A DNA stretch of 14,613 nt from assembly GCA_002343455.1 (NCBI GenBank), contig DDSR01000303.1, forward strand, positions 8,552 to 23,164, in the 5' to 3' direction. The stretch comes from Deltaproteobacteria bacterium UBA2385. Lineage in GTDB: Bacteria; Myxococcota_A; UBA796; UBA2385. The notes beneath the pieces were generated by a model. That model was given only the letters and a program-made list of their open reading frames with translations. It was not told where the DNA came from and searched no databases. Shown here in pieces: positions 7,254-14,613 of the stretch. Made by a program: the position numbers and the translations under genes. Position 1 is the stretch's first letter, and each line of letters opens with the position of its first letter.

Positions 7254-7834
7254 GGGGTCGGTGTAGCCGTACCGGCCGGGGGGGTCGCGCCGGGCGACGC
7301 GGGGCCTGCTGGCGCGGGCGAGGCGGCGAGCAGGGCCTCGACCTCGGCCCGCATGGCCTCCTCGTCCCCCGGGTTGTAGCCCTGGTGGACCTTGGCGACC
7401 TTGCCCTGGCGATCGATGAGCACCGTGTAGGGCAGCGTCTTGGCCGGGTTGTACTGCGAGACGACCGTGGTCTCCTTGTCCAGGACCACCGGGAAGGTCA
7501 GCCGCTTGGCCTTGACCAGGGGCTTGACCTTGCTGGCGTCACGCGCATCGTCGGTGGAGACCGACAGCACCACGAAGCCCTGGTCCTTGAGGTCGTCGTA
7601 CATGGTCTGCAGATGCGGCATCTCCTGCATGCAGGGCCCGCACCAGGTCGCCCAGAAGTTCATCAGGACGACGCTGCCGCGGTAGTCGGCGAGGCTGACC
7701 GCGCGGTTCTCGATGTCCCGCAGGGTGAAGTCCGTGGCCAGGGTGCCGGTCGACTGCTGGGCCGAGGCCGGCGCGCCCACGAAGAGCCCCGCCAGGAGGA
7801 GGGAGCGAAGGGTCGCGAACACGGTGCGGGGCAT
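7250..7834 (-). CDS. TlpA-like periplasmic thioredoxin-fold protein
   Basis: Thiol-disulfide protein of 194 residues of the TlpA/ResA type, which reduces or exchanges disulfides in exported proteins. A signal peptide ends at ASA (23-25), with no lipobox, so it should be soluble in the periplasm. The redox site is WCGPC with Cys65 and Cys68 after VVLMNFWAT, and the cis-proline is Pro135 (TLPYTVLI). The tail from about 170 is an Ala/Pro/Gly linker with no obvious role. The ATG at 7834 has GGAG six bases upstream and starts the signal peptide; the longer open frame upstream runs through repeats and is not believed. The stop overlaps the ATG of the barrel gene. Cytochrome c maturation genes are not nearby, so a role tied to the barrel protein is a reasonable inference. 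Confidence 0.88.
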   Translation of the reverse strand: MPRTVFATLRSLLLAGLFVGAPASAQQSTGTLATDFTLRDIENRAVSLADYRGSVVLMNFWATWCGPCMQEMPHLQTMYDDLKDQGFVVLSVSTDDARDASKVKPLVKAKRLTFPVVLDKETTVVSQYNPAKTLPYTVLIDRQGKVAKVHQGYNPGDEEAMRAEVEALLAASPAPAGPASPGATPPAGTATPTP

Positions 7835-7851
7835 CGGGACTCCGGCAGGGA

Positions 7852-7891
7852 GACTGGGCGACTGGGAGACTGGGAGACTGGGCGACTGAGG
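7852..7891. repeat. 8-bp tandem repeat, five units, between tlpA-like and ntrC-like genes
   Basis: Consecutive units GACTGGGC (7852), GACTGGGA (7860), GACTGGGA (7868), GACTGGGC (7876) and the diverged GACTGAGG (7884). The repeat lies 18 bases upstream of the TlpA ATG, so it would be in the untranslated leader if transcription starts near 7897. A multiple of 8 is not a multiple of 3, so it is unlikely to be coding. The 225-base gap 7835-8059 otherwise holds one candidate promoter and one inverted repeat. Confidence 0.8.
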
Positions 7892-7903
7892 GCGAGGCGA
7901 GGC

Positions 7904-7912
7904 AGGATAGCA
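7904..7912 (-). promoter_or_regulatory. Candidate extended -10 promoter for the TlpA-barrel genes
   Basis: Minus strand reads TGC-TATCCT with no good -35. Transcription would begin near 7897, immediately before the 8-bp tandem repeat, leaving a leader of about 60 bases that ends in GGAG and the TlpA ATG. Found by eye; moderate to weak. Confidence 0.33.
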
Positions 7913-7918
7913 AGTCCA

Positions 7919-7938
7919 GCCGGGTGCGCCACCCCGGC
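7919..7938. repeat. Inverted repeat in the divergent control region
   Basis: GCCGGG (7919-7924) and CCCGGC (7933-7938) separated by eight bases. It lies just upstream of the proposed TlpA -10, between two divergent genes. It could be an operator half-site pair, or a hairpin of the GC-rich background. There is no T-run, so it is not a terminator. Confidence 0.3.
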
Positions 7939-8059
7939 CCCGCACATGCCATCCATCACGGCGAGCGATAGGACAAGCCCTGCTCGACGACCTTCCGACC
8001 CCGCGCCTCGCCCGCAGATTCCCGACGCATCCGGTCTCCTCCCTCCCGGCCCCTCCTCC

Positions 8060-9454
<1,395 letters not shown>

Positions 9455-9464
9455 GCGGGTGCGC

Positions 9465-9493
9465 TTGACCATCTCCCGGCAGAGCCGTAGTCT
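9465..9493 (+). promoter_or_regulatory. Sigma-70-like promoter for the exported protein gene
   Basis: TTGACC (9465-9470), a 17-base spacer, then TAGTCT (9488-9493). It begins 11 bases after the stop of the response-regulator gene. The expected start near 9500 leaves about 19 bases before the ATG at 9519, which supports that ATG over the GTG at 9459 that would lie upstream of the promoter. One of the best promoter matches in the window. Confidence 0.55.
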
Positions 9494-9518
9494 GCCCTCC
9501 CCTCGCCTCCTCCGAGCC

Positions 9519-10595
9519 ATGACCCTCCTCCTCCTCCTCCCGCTGCTCGCCGCGCCGGCACGCGCTGCCGAAGTGACCGCCCTGCCTCCCAAGCTTCGGG
9601 GCAGCGCCAGCCTGGCCTGGCAGACCGAGGGCGAGCGCGCCACCCTGGAGGAGCAGGGCTTCGATGTCGGGGCCCGCTCTGCCCGTCGCCACGATCTGCA
9701 GCTCTCCGCCGACTTCGCCGCCTGGCGAGGGGTGGTCCTGGGGGTCAAGCTGCCGGTGGTCCTCGACCAGCGCATCGCCTGGACCTCGCCCCGGGAGATG
9801 ACCTTCGATCCCTCCTCCGGAGGGGGGAGCTTCATCGGGGCCGAGCGGCTCGACGACGTCCAGCCGACCAGCGGCGGCGGCCTCGCCGGACCCAGCTTCC
9901 ACCTGACCCTGGCGCCCCTGATCGCCGAGCAGCCCGGGCGCCGCGTGGCGACCTCGACGATGCTGTTCGAGGTGGGCTACCGCCTGCAGGATCGCTCCAG
10001 CTTCTGGCAGGCCAAGGCCGACGGCAGCCGCGGCGGGGGCGAGGGGGCGGACGCCCTGCTGCTGCGAGGCGCCTTCAGCAAGCAGGCCGCCAGCAGCGAG
10101 CCCTACCTCGAGGCCACGGTCGAGCGCAGCTTCACCGTGCCGACGACCTTGCGCGACGCCCAGGGCGAGACGATCCAGCCCAAGGCCCAGGTGCGCCCGG
10201 CCAGCCGGGTCGATCTGCGGGCGGGCGTCGAGCTCCCCGTGCAGCAGGCCCCCGACCACTCGCTGCACCTCGATCTGCGCGCCCGCTTCGGCTACCGGAC
10301 CTGGCAGGACATCCCCAGCGGCCTCTACCTGCCCGATGTCCTGGCCGCCTCGCGCGAGGTCCTGATCACCCAGGGCGACAGCGTCTACGGGATGGCCGGC
10401 CTGGGCCTGGGCCTGGACTTCACCCGCAAGGTGGAGGCCCGGGCCGGGGTCGACCTGGGCACCCAGACCCCCTACCGGGTCGAGCACCCCTACCCGGTGC
10501 GCACCAAGGCGGGCTCGCTGATCTGGCAGGGCGGCATCTCGGTGCGGGTCTGGCTGGACGATCCGCTGCTGGGCCTGGACGCCGATCCGGGCTGA
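9519..10595 (+). CDS. Exported protein of unknown function, possibly outer-membrane
   Basis: 358 residues with a clear signal peptide (MTLLLLLPLLAAPARA, cleavage before AEVTAL). The mature part has many short alternating beta strands, such as HDLQLSADF, VVLGVKLPVV, SMAGLGLGLDF-like stretches near residues 290-305, and GGISVRVWL near the end. This resembles an outer-membrane porin or transporter-like barrel, but the chain ends in Pro-Gly after about 12 polar residues rather than in an aromatic residue, so membership is uncertain. No cysteines or catalytic motif were noticed. The ATG at 9519 is preferred because of the promoter just upstream; GTG 9459 would add 20 Arg/Ser-rich residues. No ribosome site is visible. 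It lies downstream of the response regulator but has its own promoter. I do not recognise the family. Confidence 0.72.
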   Translation: MTLLLLLPLLAAPARAAEVTALPPKLRGSASLAWQTEGERATLEEQGFDVGARSARRHDLQLSADFAAWRGVVLGVKLPVVLDQRIAWTSPREMTFDPSSGGGSFIGAERLDDVQPTSGGGLAGPSFHLTLAPLIAEQPGRRVATSTMLFEVGYRLQDRSSFWQAKADGSRGGGEGADALLLRGAFSKQAASSEPYLEATVERSFTVPTTLRDAQGETIQPKAQVRPASRVDLRAGVELPVQQAPDHSLHLDLRARFGYRTWQDIPSGLYLPDVLAASREVLITQGDSVYGMAGLGLGLDFTRKVEARAGVDLGTQTPYRVEHPYPVRTKAGSLIWQGGISVRVWLDDPLLGLDADPG

Positions 10596-10603
10596 GCCTC
10601 AGC
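10591..10603. other. Perfect palindrome spanning two convergent stop codons
   Basis: GCTGAG-C-CTCAGC. It contains the TGA of the exported-protein gene and, on the other strand, the TGA of rsmI, with three bases between the stops. One unpaired base makes a simple hairpin unlikely. No terminator with a T-run is seen at this convergent end. Confidence 0.5.
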
Positions 10604-11450
10604 GCTCGCGCCGCTGCTCCAGCTCCAGCAAGGCCTGGTAGGCCTCGCGCCGGGTTGTGCCCCAACGCGACGCGAGGGCCTCGGCGATGGAGCCCAGCGA
10701 GTCGTCCACCGGCCGGACCACCGCCTCGGCCACGGCCGGGCCCGGACCGACCACGACGACCGCCTCGCCCAGCATGGGCTCGGCCGGGAGATCTTCGACC
10801 GCGGCGCGGATCACCTGCTCGTGGACCTTGGTCAGCTCGCGGCAGATGGCCGCCTGCCGCCCGGGCAGCACGCGGCGCAGGGCCTGGACCAGCTCGCCCA
10901 GCCGTCGCCCCGACTCCAGCAGGACGAGCGTCCCGGGCAAGCGGCTGGCCACCGTCAGGGCCTCGTCGAGCGCGCCGGCGCGCCGGGGGAGGAAGCCGAG
11001 GAAGTGGAAGGGCACCGCGGGCAGGCCGCAGACCGACAGCGCCGCGGCCACCGCGCTGGCGCCGGGGTGGGCGATCACCGGGAAGCCGGCGGCCAGGACC
11101 TCGGCGACGAGCTGGCTGCCAGGGTCCGAGATGGCCGGCGTGCCCGCGTCGCTGACCAGGGCCACCCGCTGCCCCTGCCGCAGGCGCTCCACCACGGCGA
11201 CGCTCTGCTCGAGCTCGCGGTGGGCGTCGCAGCGCCAGAGCGGGGGCGAGGAGATGCCCATCGCGGAGAGCAGGCGCCGGGTGCTGCGGGTGTCCTCGCA
11301 GAGGATCAGCGAGGCCGTCGCCAGCGCCTCTCGCGAGCGAGGAGGCAGATCGCCGAGGTTGCCGATCGGCGTGGCGACGACGAGGAGGGCCCCGGTGTCG
11401 GCAGGGGAAGGCCCCTCGGGAGTCGAGGGCCTCTCAGGAGTCGAAGGCAT
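10599..11450 (-). CDS. rsmI: 16S rRNA 2'-O-methyltransferase RsmI
   Basis: Methylates the 2'-hydroxyl of C1402 in 16S rRNA using S-adenosylmethionine; 283 residues, the usual size. Tetrapyrrole-methylase-fold motifs are all present: LLVVATPIGNLGDL (22-35), CEDTR (51-55), LVSDAGTPAISDPG (98-111), HPGASAV (128-134) and RELTKVHE (204-211), with a small C-terminal segment GTTRREAYQALLE. The ATG at 11450 lies inside the end of yraN (17-base overlap) and is preceded by GGTGG. The first 18 residues contain STPERPSTPEG, from an 18-bp spaced repeat of GGAGTCGA (11419 and 11437), and are an unconserved extension. It is the last gene of the rpsP operon and is converging on the exported-protein gene. Confidence 0.95.
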   Translation of the reverse strand: MPSTPERPSTPEGPSPADTGALLVVATPIGNLGDLPPRSREALATASLILCEDTRSTRRLLSAMGISSPPLWRCDAHRELEQSVAVVERLRQGQRVALVSDAGTPAISDPGSQLVAEVLAAGFPVIAHPGASAVAAALSVCGLPAVPFHFLGFLPRRAGALDEALTVASRLPGTLVLLESGRRLGELVQALRRVLPGRQAAICRELTKVHEQVIRAAVEDLPAEPMLGEAVVVVGPGPAVAEAVVRPVDDSLGSIAEALASRWGTTRREAYQALLELEQRRER

Positions 11451-11850
11451 TGTCCACCCAGTCGATGCGCACCGAGGCCCCCTCGGCGTCGGCCGGAGGG
11501 CCACCGGGAGGGAGATGAACCAGGGCCACCGTGAAGCTGATCTCCTCGACGAGATCCGGCCACTCCTCCAAGAAGAGGCGGGCCGCCCGGCTCAAGGTGC
11601 GCTGCTTGAAGCGACCGATCGACTCGAGCCCCTCCAGATCGCCGGGGGCGCGCGCCTTGACCTCGACCACCCGCAGACAGCCCCGTCGCTCGACGACGAT
11701 GTCCAGCTCGCCGCCGGCACCGCGCCAGTTGCGAGCGACCACGCACCAGCCCTGATCGAGCAGGCGCTGGGCTACCAGCTCTTCCGCCCAAGCGCCGTCC
11801 GCCAGCGCCCGTCGACGTTCTTCGACGCCTCGGGGGGGTCCGGAGCCCAC
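11434..11850 (-). CDS. yraN: YraN family (UPF0102) nuclease-fold protein
   Basis: Small protein of 138 residues with the restriction-endonuclease-like fold; its cellular role is not settled. The family core is intact: WAEELVAQRLLDQGW (21-35), NWRGAGGELDIVV (41-53) and LRVVEVKAR (59-67), supplying Glu48, Asp50, Glu63 and Lys65 in the expected active-site pattern. The GTG start lies 9 bases after the rplS stop without a clear ribosome site, so coupling to rplS is likely. The end overlaps the start of rsmI by 17 bases. In many genomes rnhB sits between rplS and yraN; it is absent here. Confidence 0.92.
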   Translation of the reverse strand: MGSGPPRGVEERRRALADGAWAEELVAQRLLDQGWCVVARNWRGAGGELDIVVERRGCLRVVEVKARAPGDLEGLESIGRFKQRTLSRAARLFLEEWPDLVEEISFTVALVHLPPGGPPADAEGASVRIDWVDNAFDS

Positions 11851-11859
11851 GCCGGCCGC

Positions 11860-12237
11860 TTAGTTGTTGAGCACACCGCGCGTCTCGATCAGGCGCGCCT
11901 TCTTGCCGCGCAGCGAGCGCAGGTAGTACAGCTTGCTGCGGCGGACCTCGTGGCGGCTCTTGACCTCGATCTTGTCGATCGAGGGGCTGTAGAGCGGGAA
12001 GACGCGCTCGACGCCGACGTTGTAGGAGACCTTGCGCACGGTGAAGCACTTGCGGATGCCGCCGTGCTTGATGGCGATGATGGTGCCTTCGAAGACCTGG
12101 ATGCGGCTCTTGGCGCCTTCGACGATGCGGACGTGGATCCGCACGGTGTCACCGACCTTCATGTCGATGGCGGCGCGGTCCTCGGCGCCTTCGGCCAGGG
12201 CGGGGATGAGGGTCTTCTCGATGGTGGCGATGTCCAT
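11860..12237 (-). CDS. rplS: 50S ribosomal protein L19 (bL19)
   Basis: Large-subunit protein at the 30S-50S interface, 125 residues. Diagnostic stretches include [53 protein letters not shown] and [20 protein letters not shown]. The ATG at 12237 has GAGGA about five bases upstream. It is separated from trmD by 104 bases, the only sizeable gap in this operon, which may allow separate control of the abundant L19 relative to the scarce TrmD. Confidence 0.98.
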   Translation of the reverse strand: MDIATIEKTLIPALAEGAEDRAAIDMKVGDTVRIHVRIVEGAKSRIQVFEGTIIAIKHGGIRKCFTVRKVSYNVGVERVFPLYSPSIDKIEVKSRHEVRRSKLYYLRSLRGKKARLIETRGVLNN

Positions 12238-12341
12238 GTCTTCCTCGGCGCGCGTGGGGCGCTGTGGCCGGTGCCCAAAGCGAGCACGGCGCGAACCGCC
12301 GGCGCTTAGCCGGAAAGCCGACTCCAGGCAAGGCGCTTTGC
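12238..12341 (-). other. trmD-rplS intergenic leader
   Basis: 104 bases without a gene. On the minus strand a weak promoter-like pair is visible: TTGCCT (12331-12326), 17 bases, TAAGCG (12308-12303). Several short GC-rich complementary stretches occur but no clear stem-loop with a T-run. It may hold an rplS-specific promoter or an RNA processing site; I cannot decide from the sequence. Confidence 0.3.
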
Positions 12342-13037
12342 TCAGTCCGGGTCGTCGCCCAACAAATCGGGGCGCAGGCGGCGGGTCAGCTCCAGGGACC
12401 GGGCGGCGCGCCACTCCCGGACCTGCTGGTGGTGGCCCGAGAGCAGCACCTCGGGGACCTCCCAGCCCTGGTAGCTGCGCGGCCGCGTGTACTGGGGCGC
12501 CTCCAGCCGCAGGTGCTCTCCCTCGCGGGCGGTGAAGCTCTCCTCGTCCAGGCTGCCGGCGTTCCCCAGCACCCCGGGGACCAGCCGGGCCACGGCGTCG
12601 AGCACCACCAACGCGGCCAGCTCCCCGCCGGTCAGGACGTAGTCCCCGATGCTGAGCGACTCGTCCACGAGGTGGTCGCGCACCCTGGCGTCGACCCCCT
12701 CGTAATGACCGCAGATCAGGACGAGCTGCGAGATCGTCGAGAGCCGGACCGCGTCCGCCTGTCGGAAGCGGGGCGCGGCGGGATCCAGCAGCACCGTCCG
12801 GCAGCCCGGCGTGCGCACCGCTTGAATGGCCCGATCGACCACGTCCACCTTCAGGACCATGCCGCTGCCGCCGCCGTAGGGGGCGTCGTCCGCCTGCCGC
12901 CGAGCGCCTCCGGCCCACTGGCGGAGGTCGTGCACCCGGACGTCGATCAAGCCGGCGGCCCGGGCCCGTCCGAGGATCGACACCGAAGCCGGAGCCTCGC
13001 AGATCGCCGGGTGCAGGGTGATCAGGTCGAAGCGCAT
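12342..13037 (-). CDS. trmD: tRNA (guanine-37-N1)-methyltransferase TrmD
   Basis: SPOUT-class methyltransferase that methylates G37 in tRNAs with G36 to prevent +1 frameshifting; essential in most bacteria. 231 residues, near the usual length. The trefoil-knot motifs are present: [14 protein letters not shown] (50-63), [11 protein letters not shown] (109-119), [31 protein letters not shown] block from 129, and PQYTRP (181-186). The ATG follows the rimM stop by five bases. Standard member of the rpsP operon; nothing unusual. Confidence 0.97.
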   Translation of the reverse strand: MRFDLITLHPAICEAPASVSILGRARAAGLIDVRVHDLRQWAGGARRQADDAPYGGGSGMVLKVDVVDRAIQAVRTPGCRTVLLDPAAPRFRQADAVRLSTISQLVLICGHYEGVDARVRDHLVDESLSIGDYVLTGGELAALVVLDAVARLVPGVLGNAGSLDEESFTAREGEHLRLEAPQYTRPRSYQGWEVPEVLLSGHHQQVREWRAARSLELTRRLRPDLLGDDPD

Positions 13038-13042
13038 CCGGC

Positions 13043-13633
13043 TCAGGCCTGGAGCGGCGGGAGCTCGTCCACGGCGTCGTCCTGGACCACGACCAGGCCG
13101 GGCAGCTCGGGGCTCGTGATGCGCACCTGGACGAGGTTTCGGGCCAGCACCGGCAGGGCCCGCTCGATCTCACCGTCCCGAAGCAGCCAGACGTCCACCT
13201 CGGCCGTGTCGAAGATCTCGACGATGCGGCCCAGCGGCCTGCCCGAGACGGTCTGCACCGGCAGCCCCAGCAGGTCCCGGTGGTACCAGGCGCCCGGCTC
13301 GGGAGGAGGCAGGTCGGCCGCCGCCACCACCACCTCCCAGCCGTCCAGCAGGGCGGCCTGCTCGCGGTCCTCGAGCCCCGGGACCGAGGCGAGGATGCGC
13401 TTGCCTCCGCCGGGCCGCAGGGTGATCGACACCGAGCGCTGCTGTCCCGTCGGCGAGATCAGGCGCGCCGCCACGGTCCGCCCCACCAGGTCGGAGGCCT
13501 GGTTGTAGAGGAAGACCTTGAACTCGCCACGGATCCCGTGGACCCCGTTCACCCGCCCGATGCGCACATCGTCCGAGCTGAAACGAGGCCCGGGGGGCTT
13601 CGGTCGAGGAGCGGCACCGTCGGGATTGCCCAC
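13043..13633 (-). CDS. rimM: 16S rRNA processing and 30S assembly factor RimM
   Basis: Binds S19 and helps mature the 30S head; 196 residues. The N-terminal domain starts at [19 protein letters not shown] (23-41), after an unconserved Pro-rich extension of about 20 residues. The PRC-barrel domain starts near [11 protein letters not shown] (116-126) and contains [17 protein letters not shown] (135-151). The GTG start, nine bases after the khpA-like stop, is preceded by GGA at about five bases; an internal start would be close to the conserved domain, so the extension could be shorter in reality. Confidence 0.95.
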   Translation of the reverse strand: MGNPDGAAPRPKPPGPRFSSDDVRIGRVNGVHGIRGEFKVFLYNQASDLVGRTVAARLISPTGQQRSVSITLRPGGGKRILASVPGLEDREQAALLDGWEVVVAAADLPPPEPGAWYHRDLLGLPVQTVSGRPLGRIVEIFDTAEVDVWLLRDGEIERALPVLARNLVQVRITSPELPGLVVVQDDAVDELPPLQA

Positions 13634-13642
13634 GGTTCCGGC

Positions 13643-13906
13643 TTATTCCTCGCCCTGGTCGGCTTGCTCGGTCGGGGCGTTGGGGTCGACCACGTCCACC
13701 ACGGCCCGCTGCTGCCCCGAGGAGGCCGAGACGACCGCCTGGATGGAGCTGAGCAGGGCGCGATCATCGGCCAGCAGGCGATCCCGATCGGCGTCGGAGA
13801 CATGAACCTCGAACAGCACCGAGGCCCGGCCTTCGACCACCCCGATGGAGATCTGGTCGAGGTCGTTGAGCACCGAGCGGAGCGTGAACTCTACGAGATC
13901 GCGCAC
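13643..13906 (-). CDS. khpA: KhpA-like KH-domain protein with degenerate GXXG loop
   Basis: 87-residue KH protein in the usual rpsP-khpA-rimM position; KhpA binds RNA, often with KhpB, and affects cell division and small-RNA levels in Gram-positives. The N-terminus MRDLVEFTLRSVLNDLDQI and the C-terminal SASSGQQRAVVDVVD align with KhpA as I know it. The central loop, normally G-K-x-G-R, is A46-D47-D48-R49-A50 here, with the flanks aligned without gaps. In KH domains the GXXG loop contacts the RNA backbone, so canonical RNA binding is doubtful. An acidic tail follows residue 74. The GTG start lies four bases after the rpsP stop, so it is translationally coupled. Orthology is inferred from position and flanking sequence. 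Confidence 0.85.
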   Translation of the reverse strand: MRDLVEFTLRSVLNDLDQISIGVVEGRASVLFEVHVSDADRDRLLADDRALLSSIQAVVSASSGQQRAVVDVVDPNAPTEQADQGEE

Positions 13907-13910
13907 CGGC

Positions 13911-14168
13911 TCAACCCTGGGCTTCGGCGGTCTTGCGGGCCCGCGCGATCAGGCTGGCCACCGTGTCGGAGGGCTGAGCGCCCACGCCGATCCAGTAGTC
14001 GACCCGGTCCAGGTCGAGCTTCAGGGCGCCGGGGTTGGTCATCGGGTCGTAGTGGCCCAGCAGCTCGATGCTGCGACCGTCACGGGGCGAGCGGGAGTCC
14101 GCCGCGATGATGCGGTAGAAAGGACGCTTCTTGCGGCCAAGGCGGGTCAGGCGGAGGCGAACGGCCAT
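13911..14168 (-). CDS. rpsP: 30S ribosomal protein S16 (bS16)
   Basis: Small-subunit protein of 85 residues. It begins MAVRLRLTRLGRKKRPFYRI and contains ADSRSPRDGRSIELLGHYDP and VDYWIGVGAQPSDTV, all diagnostic of S16. The ATG at 14168 is preceded by GGAG at nine bases. It is the first gene of the translation operon; a promoter lies about 80 bases upstream. ffh, often next to rpsP, is not here; the upstream neighbour is a carboxylase gene. Confidence 0.98.
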   Translation of the reverse strand: MAVRLRLTRLGRKKRPFYRIIAADSRSPRDGRSIELLGHYDPMTNPGALKLDLDRVDYWIGVGAQPSDTVASLIARARKTAEAQG

Positions 14169-14247
14169 GGGGGCAGCTCCGGGCCGTCGTACAAGCGACA
14201 GCGGGAAGGAGAGACACGCCCGAGAGGGGCATGCGAGGATCCGGCGG

Positions 14248-14276
14248 GCTGTATTGACGGGGAGGCGATCCGTCAA
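14248..14276 (-). promoter_or_regulatory. Sigma-70-like promoter of the rpsP operon
   Basis: Minus strand: TTGACG (14276-14271), 17 bases, TACAGC (14253-14248). Transcription would start near 14241, giving a leader of about 73 bases before the rpsP ATG. The -35 matches the consensus at five of six positions; the -10 is modest. Placement between an unrelated gene and rpsP supports it. Confidence 0.55.
14254..14276. repeat. Inverted repeat overlapping the rpsP -35 and spacer
   Basis: TTGACGG (14254-14260) and CCGTCAA (14270-14276) with nine bases between. On the minus strand it begins six bases after the carboxylase stop, so the transcript could form a 7-bp hairpin there, but no T-run follows. 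The same arms carry the rpsP -35 hexamer. It may be an operator, a weak terminator or both. Confidence 0.5.
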
Positions 14277-14282
14277 GCCTGC

Positions 14283-14613
14283 TCAGAGAGGGATGTTGCC
14301 GTGCTTGCGAGGGGGGTTGCGATCCCGCTTGCCGCGCAGGCTGTCGAAGGCCTCCACCAGCCGGGCGCGGGTGGTCGAGGGCACCAGGACCTCGTCGATG
14401 AAGCCCAGGGCGGCCGCGCCGTAGGGGTTGGCGAACATCTCCTTGTACTCGGCGACCAGCTCGGTGCGGCGCTGGACGGGGTCCTCGGCCGCCTCGAGCT
14501 CACGCCGGAAGATGATGTTGACCGCGCCATCGGAGCCCATGACGGCGATCTCGGCCGTCGGCCAAGCGTAGACCATATCGGCGCCCATTTCCTGGCTGCA
14601 CATGGCCAGGTAG
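14283..14613 (-). CDS. Acyl-CoA carboxylase carboxyltransferase (propionyl-CoA carboxylase beta-type), C-terminal part
   Basis: The last 110 residues of a biotin-dependent carboxyltransferase that moves CO2 from biotin to an acyl-CoA, most likely propionyl-CoA or methylmalonyl-CoA in this subgroup. The frame runs off the right edge, so the N-terminus is missing. Visible landmarks are YAWPTAEIAVMGSDGAVNII, FANPYGAAALGFIDEVLVPSTTR and the end KRDRNPPRKHGNIPL, which is the classic C-terminus of this family. The substrate cannot be fixed from the C-terminus alone. It is transcribed in the same direction as rpsP but separated by 114 bases with a promoter, so it is probably a different unit. Confidence 0.93.
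   Translation of the reverse strand, partial: YLAMCSQEMGADMVYAWPTAEIAVMGSDGAVNIIFRRELEAAEDPVQRRTELVAEYKEMFANPYGAAALGFIDEVLVPSTTRARLVEAFDSLRGKRDRNPPRKHGNIPL

Noticed and set aside
5439..7379. Plus-strand open frame of 646 codons opposite the barrel gene
   Set aside because: Antisense shadow with no domain signal; the minus frame has a signal peptide, barrel pattern and a coupled neighbour.
7852..7891. CRISPR array
   Set aside because: Units are 8 bp, contiguous and without spacers; no cas gene is present.
7919..7938. Rho-independent terminator
   Set aside because: Stem is GC-rich but no T-run follows on either strand.
7385..8059. Upstream extension of the response regulator
   Set aside because: Crosses the tlpA-like gene in antisense and the tandem repeat; the receiver domain starts just after the ATG at 8060.
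10657..12309. Plus-strand open frame of 550 codons opposite rsmI, yraN and rplS
   Set aside because: Three clearly identified genes occupy the other strand.

Overview
The window is uniformly GC-rich DNA with a strong G/C preference at codon third positions. It is densely packed with bacterial genes, and several start with GTG. The gene content fits a Gram-negative bacterium with an outer membrane: a lipobox lipoprotein with Lys after the acylated Cys, a beta-barrel protein ending in Phe, several signal peptides and a sigma-54-type activator. Gene families such as the NADase-type glycan-binding domain, the VWA lipoprotein and the paired ArsA-like ATPases point to the Myxococcota / former Deltaproteobacteria. 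That placement is an inference from gene content; no rRNA or phylogenetic marker comparison was possible. No tRNA, rRNA, CRISPR array, insertion sequence or prophage was seen.

Layout. (1) 1-285, minus: 5' part of an FmdB-type zinc-ribbon protein, divergent from (2) 325-3327, plus: a membrane-anchored alpha/beta hydrolase (lipase) followed by two overlapping ArsA/Get3-like ATPases with complementary nucleotide-site motifs. (3) 3345-7834, minus: an envelope cassette in transcription order of a TlpA-like thioredoxin, a DUF6029-like outer-membrane barrel (ATGA overlap with the TlpA gene), a secreted protein made of two NADase-type glycan-binding domains, and a VWA-domain lipoprotein. Candidate promoters precede the first, third and fourth genes. 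(4) 7835-8059: the divergent control region, with an 8-bp tandem repeat. (5) 8060-10595, plus: an orphan NtrC-type response regulator, then an unidentified exported protein with its own sigma-70-like promoter. (6) 10599-14168, minus: a translation-related operon in order rpsP, khpA-like, rimM, trmD, rplS, yraN, rsmI, with a good sigma-70-like promoter just upstream of rpsP. (7) 14283-14613, minus: the C-terminal end of an acyl-CoA (propionyl-CoA type) carboxylase beta subunit.

How the parts work together. The rpsP operon makes two ribosomal proteins, one 30S assembly factor, one tRNA methyltransferase and one 16S rRNA methyltransferase. The envelope cassette encodes only exported products, and the TlpA protein may serve the barrel protein, whose only two cysteines lie close together near its C-terminus. 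The two ATPases probably form one heteromeric machine, because each lacks a motif the other keeps. No complete new defence or mobile system is visible. The most unusual points are the asymmetric ATPase pair, a KhpA-like protein that has lost its GXXG loop, the TlpA/barrel cysteine pairing, and the repeat-bearing tlpA leader.
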